Assembly: GCF_001905345.1 (NCBI RefSeq)
Contig: NZ_LFBV01000011.1
Coordinates: forward strand, 221,836 to 285,835
Direction: 5' to 3'
Source of the DNA: Streptomyces uncialis
GTDB lineage: Bacteria > Actinomycetota > Actinomycetes > Streptomycetales > Streptomycetaceae
DNA: 64,000 nt
In this document: in pieces, positions 25,271-34,687 of the stretch
Layout: the number at the start of each line of letters is the position of its first letter
Position numbering within the stretch: position 1 is the stretch's first letter
Made by a program: the position numbers and the translations under genes
Notes under the pieces: generated by a model
Seen by the model: the letters and a program-made list of their open reading frames with translations, nothing else
What the model was told of the DNA's origin: nothing
The model's database searches: none

Positions 25271-27373
25271 TCATGCGCGGGACTGCCGGAGCACCCAGAC
25301 GAAGTACGGCGCGCCGACCAGCGCGATCATGAGGCCCGCCGGTACCTGGGCGGGCGCGACGAGCGTGCGGCCGAGGGCGTCGGCCACGCACACCAGCAAC
25401 GCGCCGAGCAGCATCGCGACCGGGATCGCGCGGCCGTGCCGGGCGCCCACCAGGGACCGGGCGAGATGCGGGGCGACCAGCCCCACGAAGCCGACGACAC
25501 CGACGGCGATCACGCTGAGCGCCGCGAGCACCGCGGCGATCGCCAGCGCGGCGAAGCGGGTGCGCTCCACCTTGACACCGACGATGCGCGGGGTGTCCTC
25601 GTCGACGGCGAGCAGGTCGAGCCGGCCGCGCATGGCGAACAGCACGGGAAGCGCGAGCGCGAGCGCCACCGCGACCGGTACGACGTCGGGCAGCGTGCGG
25701 CCGTAGGTCGTACCGGAGAGCCAGGTGAAGATCTGCGGCGTGTTGTACGGGTCGGCACGCAGCAGCAGGAAGGTGGTGACCGAGCTGAGGCCGTATCCGC
25801 AGCCGATGCCGATCAGTACGAACCGGTCGGGCAGGAAACCGCCGCGCCAGGCCAGCAGGGCGACCAGCCCGAACGTGGCGAGCCCGGCGGCGACCGCGAC
25901 CGCGACGAGCACGGGCCGGCCGCCCGACAGCCCGGACGTGGCCACGCTCGCCGCGCCCAGCCCGGCGCCCGCCGTGATGCCGAGCACTCCCGGCTCCGCC
26001 AGCGGGTTGCGCACCGCGCCCTGCACGACGCACCCGGCCAGTCCGAGCGCGGCGCCTGCCAGGACCGCGGCGGCCACCCGGGGAACGCGGTCGTCGAGCG
26101 CCTGGCCGATCAGGTCCGGGGCGCCGCCGCGGAACCACAGCGCGAGGTCCCCCGTCCGCAGCCAGAGGCTCCCCGCCAGGACCGCCACGAGGACCGCCAC
26201 GGCCAGCAGGGCCAGTGCACCGGACACGACGAGGAGGAACGCGCGGCGGGACCGTGCGGCGACCCGTGAGTGCGGTGGCTGACGGAGCCGGCCCGTGTCA
26301 CGCAGGCGCAGCGCGAGGACCACGATCACGACGGAGCCGAGCAGCGCGGTCGGCACGCCGGTGGGGATGGAGGCGGCGCCGTCCGCGCCCTGCACCGCGC
26401 GCAGGGAGGCGTCCGCGAGCAGGATGAGCAGCGCGCCGATCAGCCCGGCCGCGGGCACCAGCAGGAGGTGCCGCCGCAATGCCCGGACCCGCCCGGCGAT
26501 CAGCCGGGCCAGGACGGGGGCGCCGAGGCCGACGAAGGAGATCGGGCCCGCGAGGGTCACCGCCGTACCGGCCAGGAGCACCGCGCAGATCACGGCGGTC
26601 ACGCGGGTGCTCCGGATCGGCACACCGAGGGTGGACGCGGCGTCGTCGCCCAGGTTCATCACGTCCAGTCGCCGGGACAGCAGCAGGGCGGCGCACAGCA
26701 CCACGGCCACGACCGGCAGGGCGCGTACCGAGGCGTCGATGTTCATCTGGGCGAGCGAACCGCTGCCCCAGGCGAAGAGGCCGGTCGTGTTCTGGTCGAA
26801 CAGGATGAGGAGCATCCCGGTCGCCGCGTCCAGGGCGAGCGCGATCGCCGATCCGGCGAGGATGAGCCGGGTACCCGCGGTGCCCGAGGCCCGGCCGGAG
26901 AGCAGCAGGACGAGCGCCGCCGCGGCCAGGCCACCGGCGAAGGCGACCGCGCCCGACGCCCACAGCGGGACGGTGAGACCGAGGGCCGCGACGAGCGTGA
27001 GGGTGAAGTAGGACCCGGCCGTGACCGCGAGGGTGTCGGGCGAGGCGAGCGTGTTGTGCGTGACGGACTGGAGGAGCGCGCCGGCGACACCGAGGGCGAA
27101 GCCCACCGCGACGCCCGCGAGCAGGCGCGGCAGGCGCGAGCCGGTGATGATCTCGCCGACCGGCGCCCCGCCGGTGGCCTCCCGGTCCCCGGTCAGATGG
27201 CGCACCAGGTCGCCGACGCCGACGCCCGAGGTCCCCTGCGTCAGGTGCCACAGGCCCACCAGGACGGTCGCGACGAGCAGGACGGCCAGGACTGCCACCC
27301 CGAGGGGACCGCCACCGCGCTCGGCGCGCGGCGACGGTCCCGCTACGGGCTTCGACATCAGCGGTGTGTTCAC
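25271..27373 (-). CDS. FhuB-type double-length iron-siderophore permease
   Basis: This 700-residue membrane protein consists of two FecCD permease halves fused head to tail (about residues 15-345 and 365-700), the architecture of FhuB. Each half has a GxxLA(S/E)P motif (HNTLASPDTLAVTAGSYF; RNPLAEPGVLGITAGAGLG) and a coupling segment near GPI(S)FVGLGAP / GVVGFVGLVAP for the ATPase. A GTG start at 27373 is chosen because it overlaps the stop of the binding protein by four bases (GTGA); an ATG at 27358 is the alternative. It forms the full transmembrane channel without a second permease gene, working with the ATPase and binding lipoprotein encoded just upstream. Confidence 0.95.
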   Translation of the reverse strand: MNTPLMSKPVAGPSPRAERGGGPLGVAVLAVLLVATVLVGLWHLTQGTSGVGVGDLVRHLTGDREATGGAPVGEIITGSRLPRLLAGVAVGFALGVAGALLQSVTHNTLASPDTLAVTAGSYFTLTLVAALGLTVPLWASGAVAFAGGLAAAALVLLLSGRASGTAGTRLILAGSAIALALDAATGMLLILFDQNTTGLFAWGSGSLAQMNIDASVRALPVVAVVLCAALLLSRRLDVMNLGDDAASTLGVPIRSTRVTAVICAVLLAGTAVTLAGPISFVGLGAPVLARLIAGRVRALRRHLLLVPAAGLIGALLILLADASLRAVQGADGAASIPTGVPTALLGSVVIVVLALRLRDTGRLRQPPHSRVAARSRRAFLLVVSGALALLAVAVLVAVLAGSLWLRTGDLALWFRGGAPDLIGQALDDRVPRVAAAVLAGAALGLAGCVVQGAVRNPLAEPGVLGITAGAGLGAASVATSGLSGGRPVLVAVAVAAGLATFGLVALLAWRGGFLPDRFVLIGIGCGYGLSSVTTFLLLRADPYNTPQIFTWLSGTTYGRTLPDVVPVAVALALALPVLFAMRGRLDLLAVDEDTPRIVGVKVERTRFAALAIAAVLAALSVIAVGVVGFVGLVAPHLARSLVGARHGRAIPVAMLLGALLVCVADALGRTLVAPAQVPAGLMIALVGAPYFVWVLRQSRA

Positions 27374-28434
27374 TTCTTGTCGAGCACGTCTACGTACGCG
27401 TCGATCGCCTGTGCGCAGGAGCGCGGACCGCCCGCGCCCCACACCCGGGACGGGAACGCGTGCGCGCGGTCCTCCTTGACGGCCGGGAGGGTCTTCCAGA
27501 TCGGGTTCTTGGCGAGCGCGTCGACGAAGCCGCCGGCCGCGTCGTCGTTGGCGTAGAAGAGGTTGGCGTCGCCCACCCCGGTGAGTCCCTCGACGTCGGT
27601 CTGCGCGAGGCCGTAGGCGGCGTCGACGCCGCCGTCACCGTGCGCCTTGTTGACGTCCTTGGTCCACGCGGGGGTCATCCCGAGTTCCTTGCCTATCTCG
27701 GTGAACAGGGCGCCGTCGCTGTAGGGGCGGATCGTGAGGTTGCCGCCCTGGAGCCAGCCGTCGAAGTACAGGAAGTCCTTGGTCGGCAGATCGGCGTCGG
27801 TGACCCGCTTCTTCGCGGTGGCCAGGTGCTGGTCGAACTCCTTGAGGACCTGGTCGGCCCGCTCGGTGCGGCCCGTCGCCTCGCCGATCATGCTGAACAC
27901 CTCCCGCATGTTCCCGATCGGGTCCTCGGGGTCGGCGCCCCGGGTGGCCATCACGGGGATGCCCCGCTTCTCCAGCTTCGCGATGGTCTCGTCGTCGGCC
28001 TTGAACGCCTCCACGACGATGAGGTCGGGCTTGGCCGCGTAGAGGGTGTCGAGGTCGGGCTCCTCACGGGCGCCGATGTCCGTCACCCCGCCGGGCAGCT
28101 TCTCCGCGCTGGTCCAGGCGCGGTACCCCTTCGCGTCGGAGACGACGGTGGGGGTGACGCACAGGGTCAGCGCGTCCTCGACCTGCTGCCATTCCAGGAC
28201 CGCGATCCGCTTGGCGGGCTTGTCGAGCTTCACCTGCCGGCCGACGCCGTCCTTGAAGGAGACCGGCTTCGTGGAGGTGGTCGTGGTGTCGTCGGCACAG
28301 CTCTTCGACGCGGGCGGCGCGCTGGTGCCGCCGCCCGCCTCGCTCTTGTCGACATCGGTCGTGCCGCAGGCCGTCGCGGCGAGGAGGGCGAGCCCCGTGG
28401 AGGCTGACGCCGCCAGGCGATGGGCACGGTTCAT
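27370..28434 (-). CDS. Iron-siderophore ABC transporter binding lipoprotein
   Basis: This 354-residue FecB/FhuD-type periplasmic-binding-like lipoprotein has lipobox LAATAC (Cys at about residue 23). The class III binding fold is seen in KRIAVLEWQQVEDALTLC and KPDLIVVEAFKADDETIAKL, joined by a long helix. The mature start is Thr/Ser-rich. It captures ferric siderophore outside the membrane and hands it to the fused permease, whose start overlaps its stop. A 221-base gap with a short repeat separates it from the ATPase gene. The siderophore is not predictable; no NRPS or NIS synthetase lies in the window, so it may take up a xenosiderophore or one made elsewhere. Confidence 0.94.
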   Translation of the reverse strand: MNRAHRLAASASTGLALLAATACGTTDVDKSEAGGGTSAPPASKSCADDTTTTSTKPVSFKDGVGRQVKLDKPAKRIAVLEWQQVEDALTLCVTPTVVSDAKGYRAWTSAEKLPGGVTDIGAREEPDLDTLYAAKPDLIVVEAFKADDETIAKLEKRGIPVMATRGADPEDPIGNMREVFSMIGEATGRTERADQVLKEFDQHLATAKKRVTDADLPTKDFLYFDGWLQGGNLTIRPYSDGALFTEIGKELGMTPAWTKDVNKAHGDGGVDAAYGLAQTDVEGLTGVGDANLFYANDDAAGGFVDALAKNPIWKTLPAVKEDRAHAFPSRVWGAGGPRSCAQAIDAYVDVLDKK

Positions 28435-28535
28435 GAAAGGTCCTCTTTCTTGCGGTTCGTCTGGGGTTCGTGGGAGGGGGCGGGTGTCCCGCCTCGGGGC
28501 GTGCCGCCGCGGCCGGTCGGGACCCGCTCCGGGCG

Positions 28536-28680
28536 GAGGGCCGCCCGAGCGGGTCGGGCTGGTCCGTTCCGGAGGAGGGCCGCCCGAGCGGGGGGCGGAT
28601 GTCCTGGTTCAGCGGGGCGGACGCCCTGCGGTCCAGCGGGGGCGGCCGTCCCGCGTCAGGAGGAGTGCCGCCCGAGCGGG
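28536..28680. repeat. Three copies of an 18-bp motif around the ATPase 3' end
   Basis: GAGGGCCGCCCGAGCGGG occurs at 28536-28553 and 28575-28592, and with one change (GAGT) at 28663-28680. The last copy overlaps the end of the ATPase gene and encodes its PLGRHSS tail. The core is self-complementary, so each copy can form a hairpin; this could trim or attenuate the message between the ATPase and binding-protein genes. Confidence 0.6.
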
Positions 28681-29519
28681 TCGATACGGAGACGGCCGGT
28701 GCGGGGATCGGTACCGACCTCGACCCGGACCTCGTAGACCTCGCCGATGTTCTCGGCGGTGAGGACATCGGCGGGCGCGCCCGCCGCGTGCACCCGGCCG
28801 GAGCGCATCAGGACCAGGGTGTCCGCGACCCGGGACGCCTGGTCCAGGTCGTGCAGCACGACCCCGACCGCGATGCCGTGCTCCTCGACGAGATCGCGTA
28901 TCAGGTCGAGCGTCTCGATCTGGTAGCGCAGGTCCAGGTGGTTGGTCGGTTCGTCCAGCAGCACGACGCCGGTGTCCTGGGCCAGGCAGGCCGCGAGCCA
29001 GACCCGCTGCATCTCGCCGCCGGAGAGTTCCCCGACCGGCCGGGCCGCCATGTCCCGTACGCCGGTGATGCCCATGGCGCGGTCGACGGCGGTCCGGTCC
29101 TCGGGGGTCGTTCCGCCGAAGCCGTGCCGGTAGGGATGGCGTCCGAACGACACGACCTCCGTGACCGTCAGCCCTTGGGGCGCGGGCCTCGACTGGGAGA
29201 ACAGCGTGACCTCGCGGGCGAACCGGCGGGAGCTGAGCAGGGCCGCGTCACGCTCGGACGGCCCGCCGAGGGGGCCGAGCGTGACCCGGCCGCCGTCCAC
29301 CCGGTGCAGCCGGGAGAGCGCGCGCAGCAGCGTGGACTTCCCGCTGCCGTTCGGCCCCACCAGCGCGGTCGCGCGGCCGGGTTCCAGGGTGATCGAGACA
29401 CCGTGGACCACGGGCTCACCGCCGTACCGCAGCACCAGGTCGTGCCCGTGGAGGGCGGCGGCCGGCGCGGTGGGGTCGACCGCGGGGCGGTCGGCGCGCC
29501 GGAAGGGGCTTGTGAACAT
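28656..29519 (-). CDS. Iron-siderophore ABC transporter ATP-binding protein
   Basis: This 287-residue ATPase has Walker A GPNGSGKST, a Q-loop in LFSQSR, signature LSGGEMQRV, Walker B GVVLLDEPT with a following HLD, and a switch His in VVLHDLDQA: all intact. The FepC/FhuC type is indicated by the HPYRHGFGG segment after the Q-loop and the downstream genes. The ATG at 29519 starts the conserved part after a 25-residue leader; a longer in-frame extension crosses the candidate iron box and is rejected. It is the first gene of the uptake operon (ATPase, binding protein, permease, C39-like protein). Confidence 0.95.
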   Translation of the reverse strand: MFTSPFRRADRPAVDPTAPAAALHGHDLVLRYGGEPVVHGVSITLEPGRATALVGPNGSGKSTLLRALSRLHRVDGGRVTLGPLGGPSERDAALLSSRRFAREVTLFSQSRPAPQGLTVTEVVSFGRHPYRHGFGGTTPEDRTAVDRAMGITGVRDMAARPVGELSGGEMQRVWLAACLAQDTGVVLLDEPTNHLDLRYQIETLDLIRDLVEEHGIAVGVVLHDLDQASRVADTLVLMRSGRVHAAGAPADVLTAENIGEVYEVRVEVGTDPRTGRLRIDPLGRHSS

Positions 29520-29630
29520 CGAGGGTCCGGACGGTCGGAGGGGCAAGGACTGCGGCACCCTCCGTCCGGCCTGCACCGGCCGGGCCGCGACTCCCCGCGT
29601 ACGGCAGGGAGCACCGTTCACGGCGAGCAC

Positions 29631-29649
29631 CAACTAAGGGTCACCTAAC
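29631..29649 (-). promoter_or_regulatory. Candidate iron box (DmdR/IdeR site)
   Basis: CCAACTAAGGGTCACCTAA matches 13 of 19 positions of the streptomycete iron-box consensus TTAGGTTAGGCTCACCTAA as I remember it, with the right half (GTCACCTAA, consensus CTCACCTAA) almost exact. It lies about 110 bases before the ATPase start in the space after the AraC gene, where an iron-dependent DtxR-family repressor would shut off the uptake operon. Confidence 0.65.
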
Positions 29650-29685
29650 TCCGTGAAGGTTATATTCCGCTTGCCGAGTCGACAA

Positions 29686-30561
29686 TCAGGAGTCCGGGAC
29701 ACCCGATACGGGATTCCGGACATCGCCGGGGTCGCCGGCGGTCGTGTCGAAGAACGCGCCGGGCGTGGTTCCCATGACCCGCCGGAACGCCGCGATGAAG
29801 GAACTGGGCTGCGCGTAGCCGAGCGTGTCCGAAACCGTCATCACGTCGAAGCCGTCGGAGAGGAGCATCAGCGCCCGGTGCACCCGCAGCATCTGCCGCC
29901 ACCGGGCGAAGGAGAGCCCTGTCGTGTGACGGAAAGCACGGGTGATCGTGCGGTCGCTGATCCCCAGCGACCGGGCCCACTCCTCCAGCGAACGGCTGTC
30001 GCCGGGATCGTCCAGCAGGGCTTCGGCGATCGCGTCGATCCGGGTGTCCCCCGGCAGCCGCAACGCGACCTGGCGCTCCGACGGCTGGATCACGTCGAAC
30101 ACGACCGACTCCGCGCGCGCCCTGGCCTCCGTGTCGAGATCCCCACGGGACAGATGGGTCAGCAGCGACTGGAGCAACGGCGTCATCTCGATCGCCTTCG
30201 GCTCCCCGAAGGCGAACGGCGTGCGGTCGGGGGCGAAGAAGGCGTCATGGAACTTCGCACCCGCCGTCGCCCGGCCCCCGTGCACCACTCCGGCGGGCAT
30301 CCACAGCCCGCACCCCTCGAACACGGTGAAGACACGGTCCCCCACCCGGGACGTCAGCGTTCCGCCGCGTACCCAGACGAGTTCGTGCATGGCGTGCGCG
30401 TGCGGCGCCCACTCCGTGGGGACGGGGGGAACATGGAACCCGGCGACGATGGCGAACGGGGCCGCCGTCCCCTCCGGCAGCGCCGGGGCCCGGCGCATCG
30501 CGGTGCCCGCCTCGCGCCGCCACATCCCGGGGGTCGCCTCACCGCAGGACGATCGAACCAT
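29686..30561 (-). CDS. AraC-family transcription regulator
   Basis: This 291-residue regulator has an N-terminal cupin sensor (HAHAMHELVWVRGGTLTSRV with the metal or ligand His cluster, PAGVVHGG) and a C-terminal double helix-turn-helix: SLEEWARSLGISDRTITRAFRHTTG and TVSDTLGYAQPSSFIAAFRRVMGTTPG. The ATG at 30561 gives a full-length family member. It lies directly upstream of the siderophore uptake operon on the same strand with the iron box between, so activation of uptake when its siderophore is present is likely, as with other AraC regulators next to siderophore transporters. No effector can be named. Confidence 0.9.
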   Translation of the reverse strand: MVRSSCGEATPGMWRREAGTAMRRAPALPEGTAAPFAIVAGFHVPPVPTEWAPHAHAMHELVWVRGGTLTSRVGDRVFTVFEGCGLWMPAGVVHGGRATAGAKFHDAFFAPDRTPFAFGEPKAIEMTPLLQSLLTHLSRGDLDTEARARAESVVFDVIQPSERQVALRLPGDTRIDAIAEALLDDPGDSRSLEEWARSLGISDRTITRAFRHTTGLSFARWRQMLRVHRALMLLSDGFDVMTVSDTLGYAQPSSFIAAFRRVMGTTPGAFFDTTAGDPGDVRNPVSGVPDS

Positions 30562-31188
30562 GGCGACGAGTCTATCCGCGGCCCGCACCGGTGCCCCCGC
30601 CCCGGACCGCGATACACCGGCGAGCGGTTCCGGGCGGCTCCCCGGTGAGCGACGGAGCCACGCCGCGCCGCCGTCGCTCACCGGGAAGGGGGACGGAGCC
30701 ACGCCGCGCCGCCGTCGTCCGCGGGAAGGGGGACGGAGCCGCGCCGCCGTCCCCCTTCCCGCTGCCGCCGCGAACCCGTCCACACAGCTGCGAACCCGTC
30801 CACCCGCGCGAACCCTTCCGGCCAGTACCCGTACGGACGCCCCCGCCTCGCGGCCCGGGTCACCCGGGAAGCGTGCGACCACCTCCGGACAGGTGCGGCT
30901 CCCACGCCGCCCGTCCCGCGCCACGAGTGGGATACGGCCAAGCCTCCGGTGCCCCTTCTGGCGCACGGCTCCCAGCGGTGTCACGCTTCCCGCCGTACCG
31001 ATCCCCTCCCGACCCGGTGGTCCCCCGAGCCGGAGCGCGTCACTCGCGCGCCACGGGACCACCCGGACTCCGAGCCCTTCGGAAGGGAGCCGACGGCACA
31101 CCGCACCGGAATCTCTGCCCGTCCGGCACACCCCGTCGGCGGGTCCTGTCCCGGCCGTGACAGACGGCCGGCGCGCAAGGAGTTCGCT
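30562..31188. repeat. Intergenic region with a 26-bp repeat and hairpin
   Basis: The motif GACGGAGCCACGCCGCGCCG (26 bp with CCGTCG) starts at 30651 and 30692, and a shortened copy lacking six bases starts at 30732; the spacing is about 40. The third copy sits inside a strong hairpin: GGGAAGGGGGACGG at 30723-30736 pairs with CCGTCCCCCTTCCC at 30747-30760. The remainder to 31176 is Pro/Arg-type GC-rich sequence without a convincing gene and should hold the promoter of the downstream protease; AAGGAG at 31177-31182 is its ribosome site. Confidence 0.7.
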
Positions 31189-33213
31189 ATGAGACGGTTT
31201 CCCCGCAGGGCCTCGGCCGCTGGAGCCCTGCTCGCAGGTGTCGCGCTGATCGCCGTGGCCGTGCCCTCCGGTACGGCCGGGGCCGCGCCCGCCCGGCCCG
31301 GCTCGCCGGGGCCCCAGCCGCGTGCCGGCGCCATGCCGGTGAAGCTCGCACCCGAGCGGCAGACGGAACTGCTCGCGCGGGCCACGGCCGACCGCGCCGG
31401 GACGGCGACCGCACTCGGTCTGGGCCCCAAGGAGAGGCTGCTGCCGCGCAGCGTGCTCCAGGACGCCGACGGCTCGGTGCACACCCGCTACGAGCGCACC
31501 TACGACGGCTTACCCGTCCTGGGCGGTGACCTGGTCGTCCACACCACGGCGTCCGGCGCGACCAAGGGCGTGACCAGGGCGACCAAGGCCCGGGTCACCG
31601 TTCCCCGCACGACCCCCGCCCGTAGCGCCGCCACGGCCACCAGGTCCTCCCTGGCGAAGGCCGAGGGGGAGGGCACCAAGGACGCCGTCCTCGACAAGAA
31701 GCCGCGTGCCGTGGTCTGGGCCGCCTCCGGCCGCCCCGTCCTCGCCTGGGAGACGGTCGTGCGGGGCACCCTGCCCGACAACGGCCCCAGCGAACTGCAT
31801 GTGATCACCGACGCCACCACGGGTGCCGAGCTGTACAGCCACGACGCGGTGAACAGGTACACCGGCGTCGGCCACAGCAGGCACAGCGGTCAGGTCGCCC
31901 TCGGCACCTCCAAGTTCGGCACGCTCCACAACATGACCGACACGGAACGCGGCAGTCATCGGACCTACGACGTCACGGGTGTGTGGTCCGGCGACGGCCC
32001 CGGCAAACTCCTCACCGACGCCGATGGCGTGTGGGGCGACGGCACCTCGGCGAGCCAGCAGACCGACGCGGTGGACGCCGCCTACGGCGCCCAGGTCAAC
32101 TGGGACTACTTCGCCCAGGTGCACGAGAGGTACGGCGTACGCAACGACGGCGACGGGGCGAGCTCCCGGGTCCACCGGACGGGCATCCGCGGGGCCTCCT
32201 GGGAGGACTCCTGCTTCTGTGTGACCCACGGGCACGACGGCACGACGCCCTACACCTCCATCGACGTCACGGCCCATGAATTCGCGCACGGCCTCATCAA
32301 CAACACCGCCAGGCTCAGCTACTACGGCGAGTCCGGCGGGCTGGCCGAGGCGACCGCTGACATCTTCGCCGCCGCCGTGGAGTTCCACGCGGGCAACAGC
32401 CAGGACGTGGGCGACTACCTGACCGGCGAGAAGGTCGATGTCGGCGGTCTCAACCGTCATGTGCGCCAGATGGACCGGCCGTCCGCACCGGGATGGACCG
32501 CCGACTACTGGCACCCGCGCCTCGCGTCCAGCACGAACGGGCGGTACATGGCGGGCCCGGCCGTCCACTGGTTCTATCTGGCCTCCGAGGGCAGCGGCGC
32601 CAAGACGATCAACGGGGTCTCCTACGACAGCCCCACCCATGACACCCTGCCGGTCACCCCGATCGGCCGGGCCGCCGCCGAGCGCATCTGGTACCGCGCC
32701 CTGACCGTCTACATGACCTCCACCACCGACTACGCCGGCGCCCGGGCCGCCACCCTGTCCGCCGCCGCCGACCTCTACGGGGCGAACTCGGCCGTCCACC
32801 TCAATGTGCGGGACGCCTGGGGCGCCGTCAACGTCGGCACCCGCCCCAGCAACCCCACCCCCCGGCCGCCCGGCCCGGCCTTCACCAACTCCGCCGATGT
32901 CCCCATGCCCACGCCGCCCGCCGTCGCCGAGTCACCGATCACCGTCACCGGTGTCCCCGGCAACGCGCCCAGCATCCTCCTGATCGATGTGCACACCATC
33001 GGGAACCCGAACGCACAGCTCGAACTGGTGGCCCCGGACGGAACCGCCTACCCACTGGCGAGCGGCGGCGGGTTGGAGGGCAACCCCTACATCGCCACAG
33101 TCGCCGTGGACGCGTCCTCAGAGACCGCCAACGGCACCTGGAAGCTGCGTGCGCGCGGCTGGGAGTACGCCTACCCCGGCGGGTACATCAACAGCTGGAC
33201 ACTGCACTTCTGA
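31189..33213 (+). CDS. Secreted thermolysin-like (M4) metalloprotease with C-terminal P-domain
   Basis: This 674-residue preproenzyme has a signal peptide (about 1-32, ending AGA-AP), an FTP propeptide with YERTYDGLPVLGGDLVVH, and an M4 catalytic domain with zinc motif HEFAH (His363, Glu364, His367) and the third ligand Glu387 in GGLAEATADIF. After about residue 560, a Pro-rich linker leads to a proprotein-convertase P-domain-like module (ANGTWKLRARG ... INSWTLHF). The ATG at 31189 is six bases after AAGGAG. It resembles the neutral proteases secreted by streptomycetes for protein scavenging. A terminator follows. It shares the P-domain theme with the subtilisin-like protease at 18-20 kb. Confidence 0.95.
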   Translation: MRRFPRRASAAGALLAGVALIAVAVPSGTAGAAPARPGSPGPQPRAGAMPVKLAPERQTELLARATADRAGTATALGLGPKERLLPRSVLQDADGSVHTRYERTYDGLPVLGGDLVVHTTASGATKGVTRATKARVTVPRTTPARSAATATRSSLAKAEGEGTKDAVLDKKPRAVVWAASGRPVLAWETVVRGTLPDNGPSELHVITDATTGAELYSHDAVNRYTGVGHSRHSGQVALGTSKFGTLHNMTDTERGSHRTYDVTGVWSGDGPGKLLTDADGVWGDGTSASQQTDAVDAAYGAQVNWDYFAQVHERYGVRNDGDGASSRVHRTGIRGASWEDSCFCVTHGHDGTTPYTSIDVTAHEFAHGLINNTARLSYYGESGGLAEATADIFAAAVEFHAGNSQDVGDYLTGEKVDVGGLNRHVRQMDRPSAPGWTADYWHPRLASSTNGRYMAGPAVHWFYLASEGSGAKTINGVSYDSPTHDTLPVTPIGRAAAERIWYRALTVYMTSTTDYAGARAATLSAAADLYGANSAVHLNVRDAWGAVNVGTRPSNPTPRPPGPAFTNSADVPMPTPPAVAESPITVTGVPGNAPSILLIDVHTIGNPNAQLELVAPDGTAYPLASGGGLEGNPYIATVAVDASSETANGTWKLRARGWEYAYPGGYINSWTLHF

Positions 33214-33247
33214 CCCAGCGGCCCCGCCTGTCCGCACCTGACCCGGC

Positions 33248-33285
33248 AAGGCGGTCCCGAGGAGAGTCCTCCTCGGGACCGCCTT
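33248..33285. terminator. Strong terminator between protease and MocR genes
   Basis: A perfect 16-bp stem (AAGGCGGTCCCGAGGA with its complement at 33270-33285) and a 6-base loop lie 34 bases past the protease stop. It is symmetrical enough to serve the convergent MocR gene too. Confidence 0.92.
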
Positions 33286-33350
33286 CCCCCATGACCTCGC
33301 CGCCGACGGCATCGTGGGGCCACCTCACCAGGAGCTGCGGCAGCGGACGG

Positions 33351-34661
33351 TCACATATAGCGGCGGGAGCGGGCGGGCGCCACGGCGTGGGCCACCGCCT
33401 CGGCGAGGGACGGCATGTCGTCGACGGTCAGCGACGAGACGGTGATCCGTACGCCCTGCGGTGAGCGCGCGCGGAAGCGCGCCCCGGGGGCGACCGCCCA
33501 GCCGGACTGCAACAGCCGCGCGACCGCGCCCGTCTCGTCCGGGACGGGCACCCATACGTTCATCCCGCTGTGCCCGCCCGCGCCGACGCCCCGCCGGGCG
33601 AGCGCGTCGATCAGCGCGGTACGCCGCGCCCCGTACGAGGCGGCGACCTCGCGCGCGTCCACCGCGCCGGCGCGCAGCAGACCGACGACGGCCCGCTGCT
33701 GAAGCAGGCTCACCCAGCCCGGCCCGAGACTCTGGCGGCCCTGCACCCGGCCCAGGGTGACCGGGTCACCGGTGAGCACGGCGACCCGCAGATCGGGGCC
33801 GTACGCCTTCGCGGTGGAGCGCAGGAACGCCCAGTGCGTGGTGACCCCGGCCAGCGGGCTCAGCGGCTGGTCCACGATCCCGTGCCCGTGGTCGTCCTCG
33901 ATCAGCAGTACGTCGGGGTGGGCGGCGAGGATCCCCCGCAGGGCACGCGCGCGCGTGGGGGTGACGACGGCACCGGTGGGGTTCTGCGCGCGGTCCGTGA
34001 CGATCAGGGCGCGGGCGCCCTCGGCGAGTGCCCGTGCCGTCTCCTCGGGGAGCGGCCCCTCACCGTCCACGGCGACGGGGACCGTGCGCAGTCCGAGCGC
34101 GGGGACGAGATCGAGCAGGCTGCCCCAGCCGGGGTCCTCGACGGCCACGGTGTCGCCCGGTCTCAGATGCGCGGCGAGCACCCGCTCGACGGCGTCGAGC
34201 GAGCCGGAGGTGACGGCCACCGGCCCCGCCGGTACCCCGTCCCGGTCGAAGGCCGCGCGGGTGAGCGCGCCGAGGTCGGGGTCGACCGGGTCGGCGCCGT
34301 ACAGCACCGGCCGGGCGTCGGCGTGGGAGGCGGCGGCCGTGAACGCGGCGGTGAGCGGGGGCAGCAGCGCGGGATCGGGGTTGCCGTCGGACAGATCGCG
34401 CACCCCGGCGGGTACATCGGCGTGGATCATCTCGCGCGCGGTGACCGCGGGTCTGGCGCGGACCTTGCTGCCCCGGCGCCCGTCCGTCTCGATCACCCCG
34501 CGCTCCCGGAGGGTGCGGTAGGCGGCGGCGACGGTGTTGGGGTTCACCCCGAGCTCCGCGGCCAGCGCGCGCAGGGGCGGGAGGTGCTGACCGGGCTCCA
34601 GGCCACCCCCGGTGACCGCCCGTTCGACGCTGCGGGCGATGTCGGCGGCGCTCCGGCCCAT
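33351..34661 (-). CDS. MocR/PdxR-type regulator (GntR helix-turn-helix fused to class I aminotransferase fold)
   Basis: This 436-residue protein has an N-terminal GntR winged helix (LPPLRALAAELGVNPNTVAAAYRTL, about residues 25-70) and an aminotransferase-like domain, with AQNPTGAVV, the PLP pocket Asp in LIEDDHGHG, and the PLP Lys in RSTAKAYGPDLRVAVLTG. ATG at 34661 is nine bases after AGGAG. MocR proteins sense PLP and often control vitamin B6 genes. The divergent neighbour is a PNPOx-fold protein, and a palindrome lies between, a typical MocR pair. The aminotransferase Lys is preserved, so PLP sensing is likely. Confidence 0.93.
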   Translation of the reverse strand: MGRSAADIARSVERAVTGGGLEPGQHLPPLRALAAELGVNPNTVAAAYRTLRERGVIETDGRRGSKVRARPAVTAREMIHADVPAGVRDLSDGNPDPALLPPLTAAFTAAASHADARPVLYGADPVDPDLGALTRAAFDRDGVPAGPVAVTSGSLDAVERVLAAHLRPGDTVAVEDPGWGSLLDLVPALGLRTVPVAVDGEGPLPEETARALAEGARALIVTDRAQNPTGAVVTPTRARALRGILAAHPDVLLIEDDHGHGIVDQPLSPLAGVTTHWAFLRSTAKAYGPDLRVAVLTGDPVTLGRVQGRQSLGPGWVSLLQQRAVVGLLRAGAVDAREVAASYGARRTALIDALARRGVGAGGHSGMNVWVPVPDETGAVARLLQSGWAVAPGARFRARSPQGVRITVSSLTVDDMPSLAEAVAHAVAPARSRRYM

Positions 34662-34687
34662 GGGATATTCTCCTAGCACAAAAAGTA

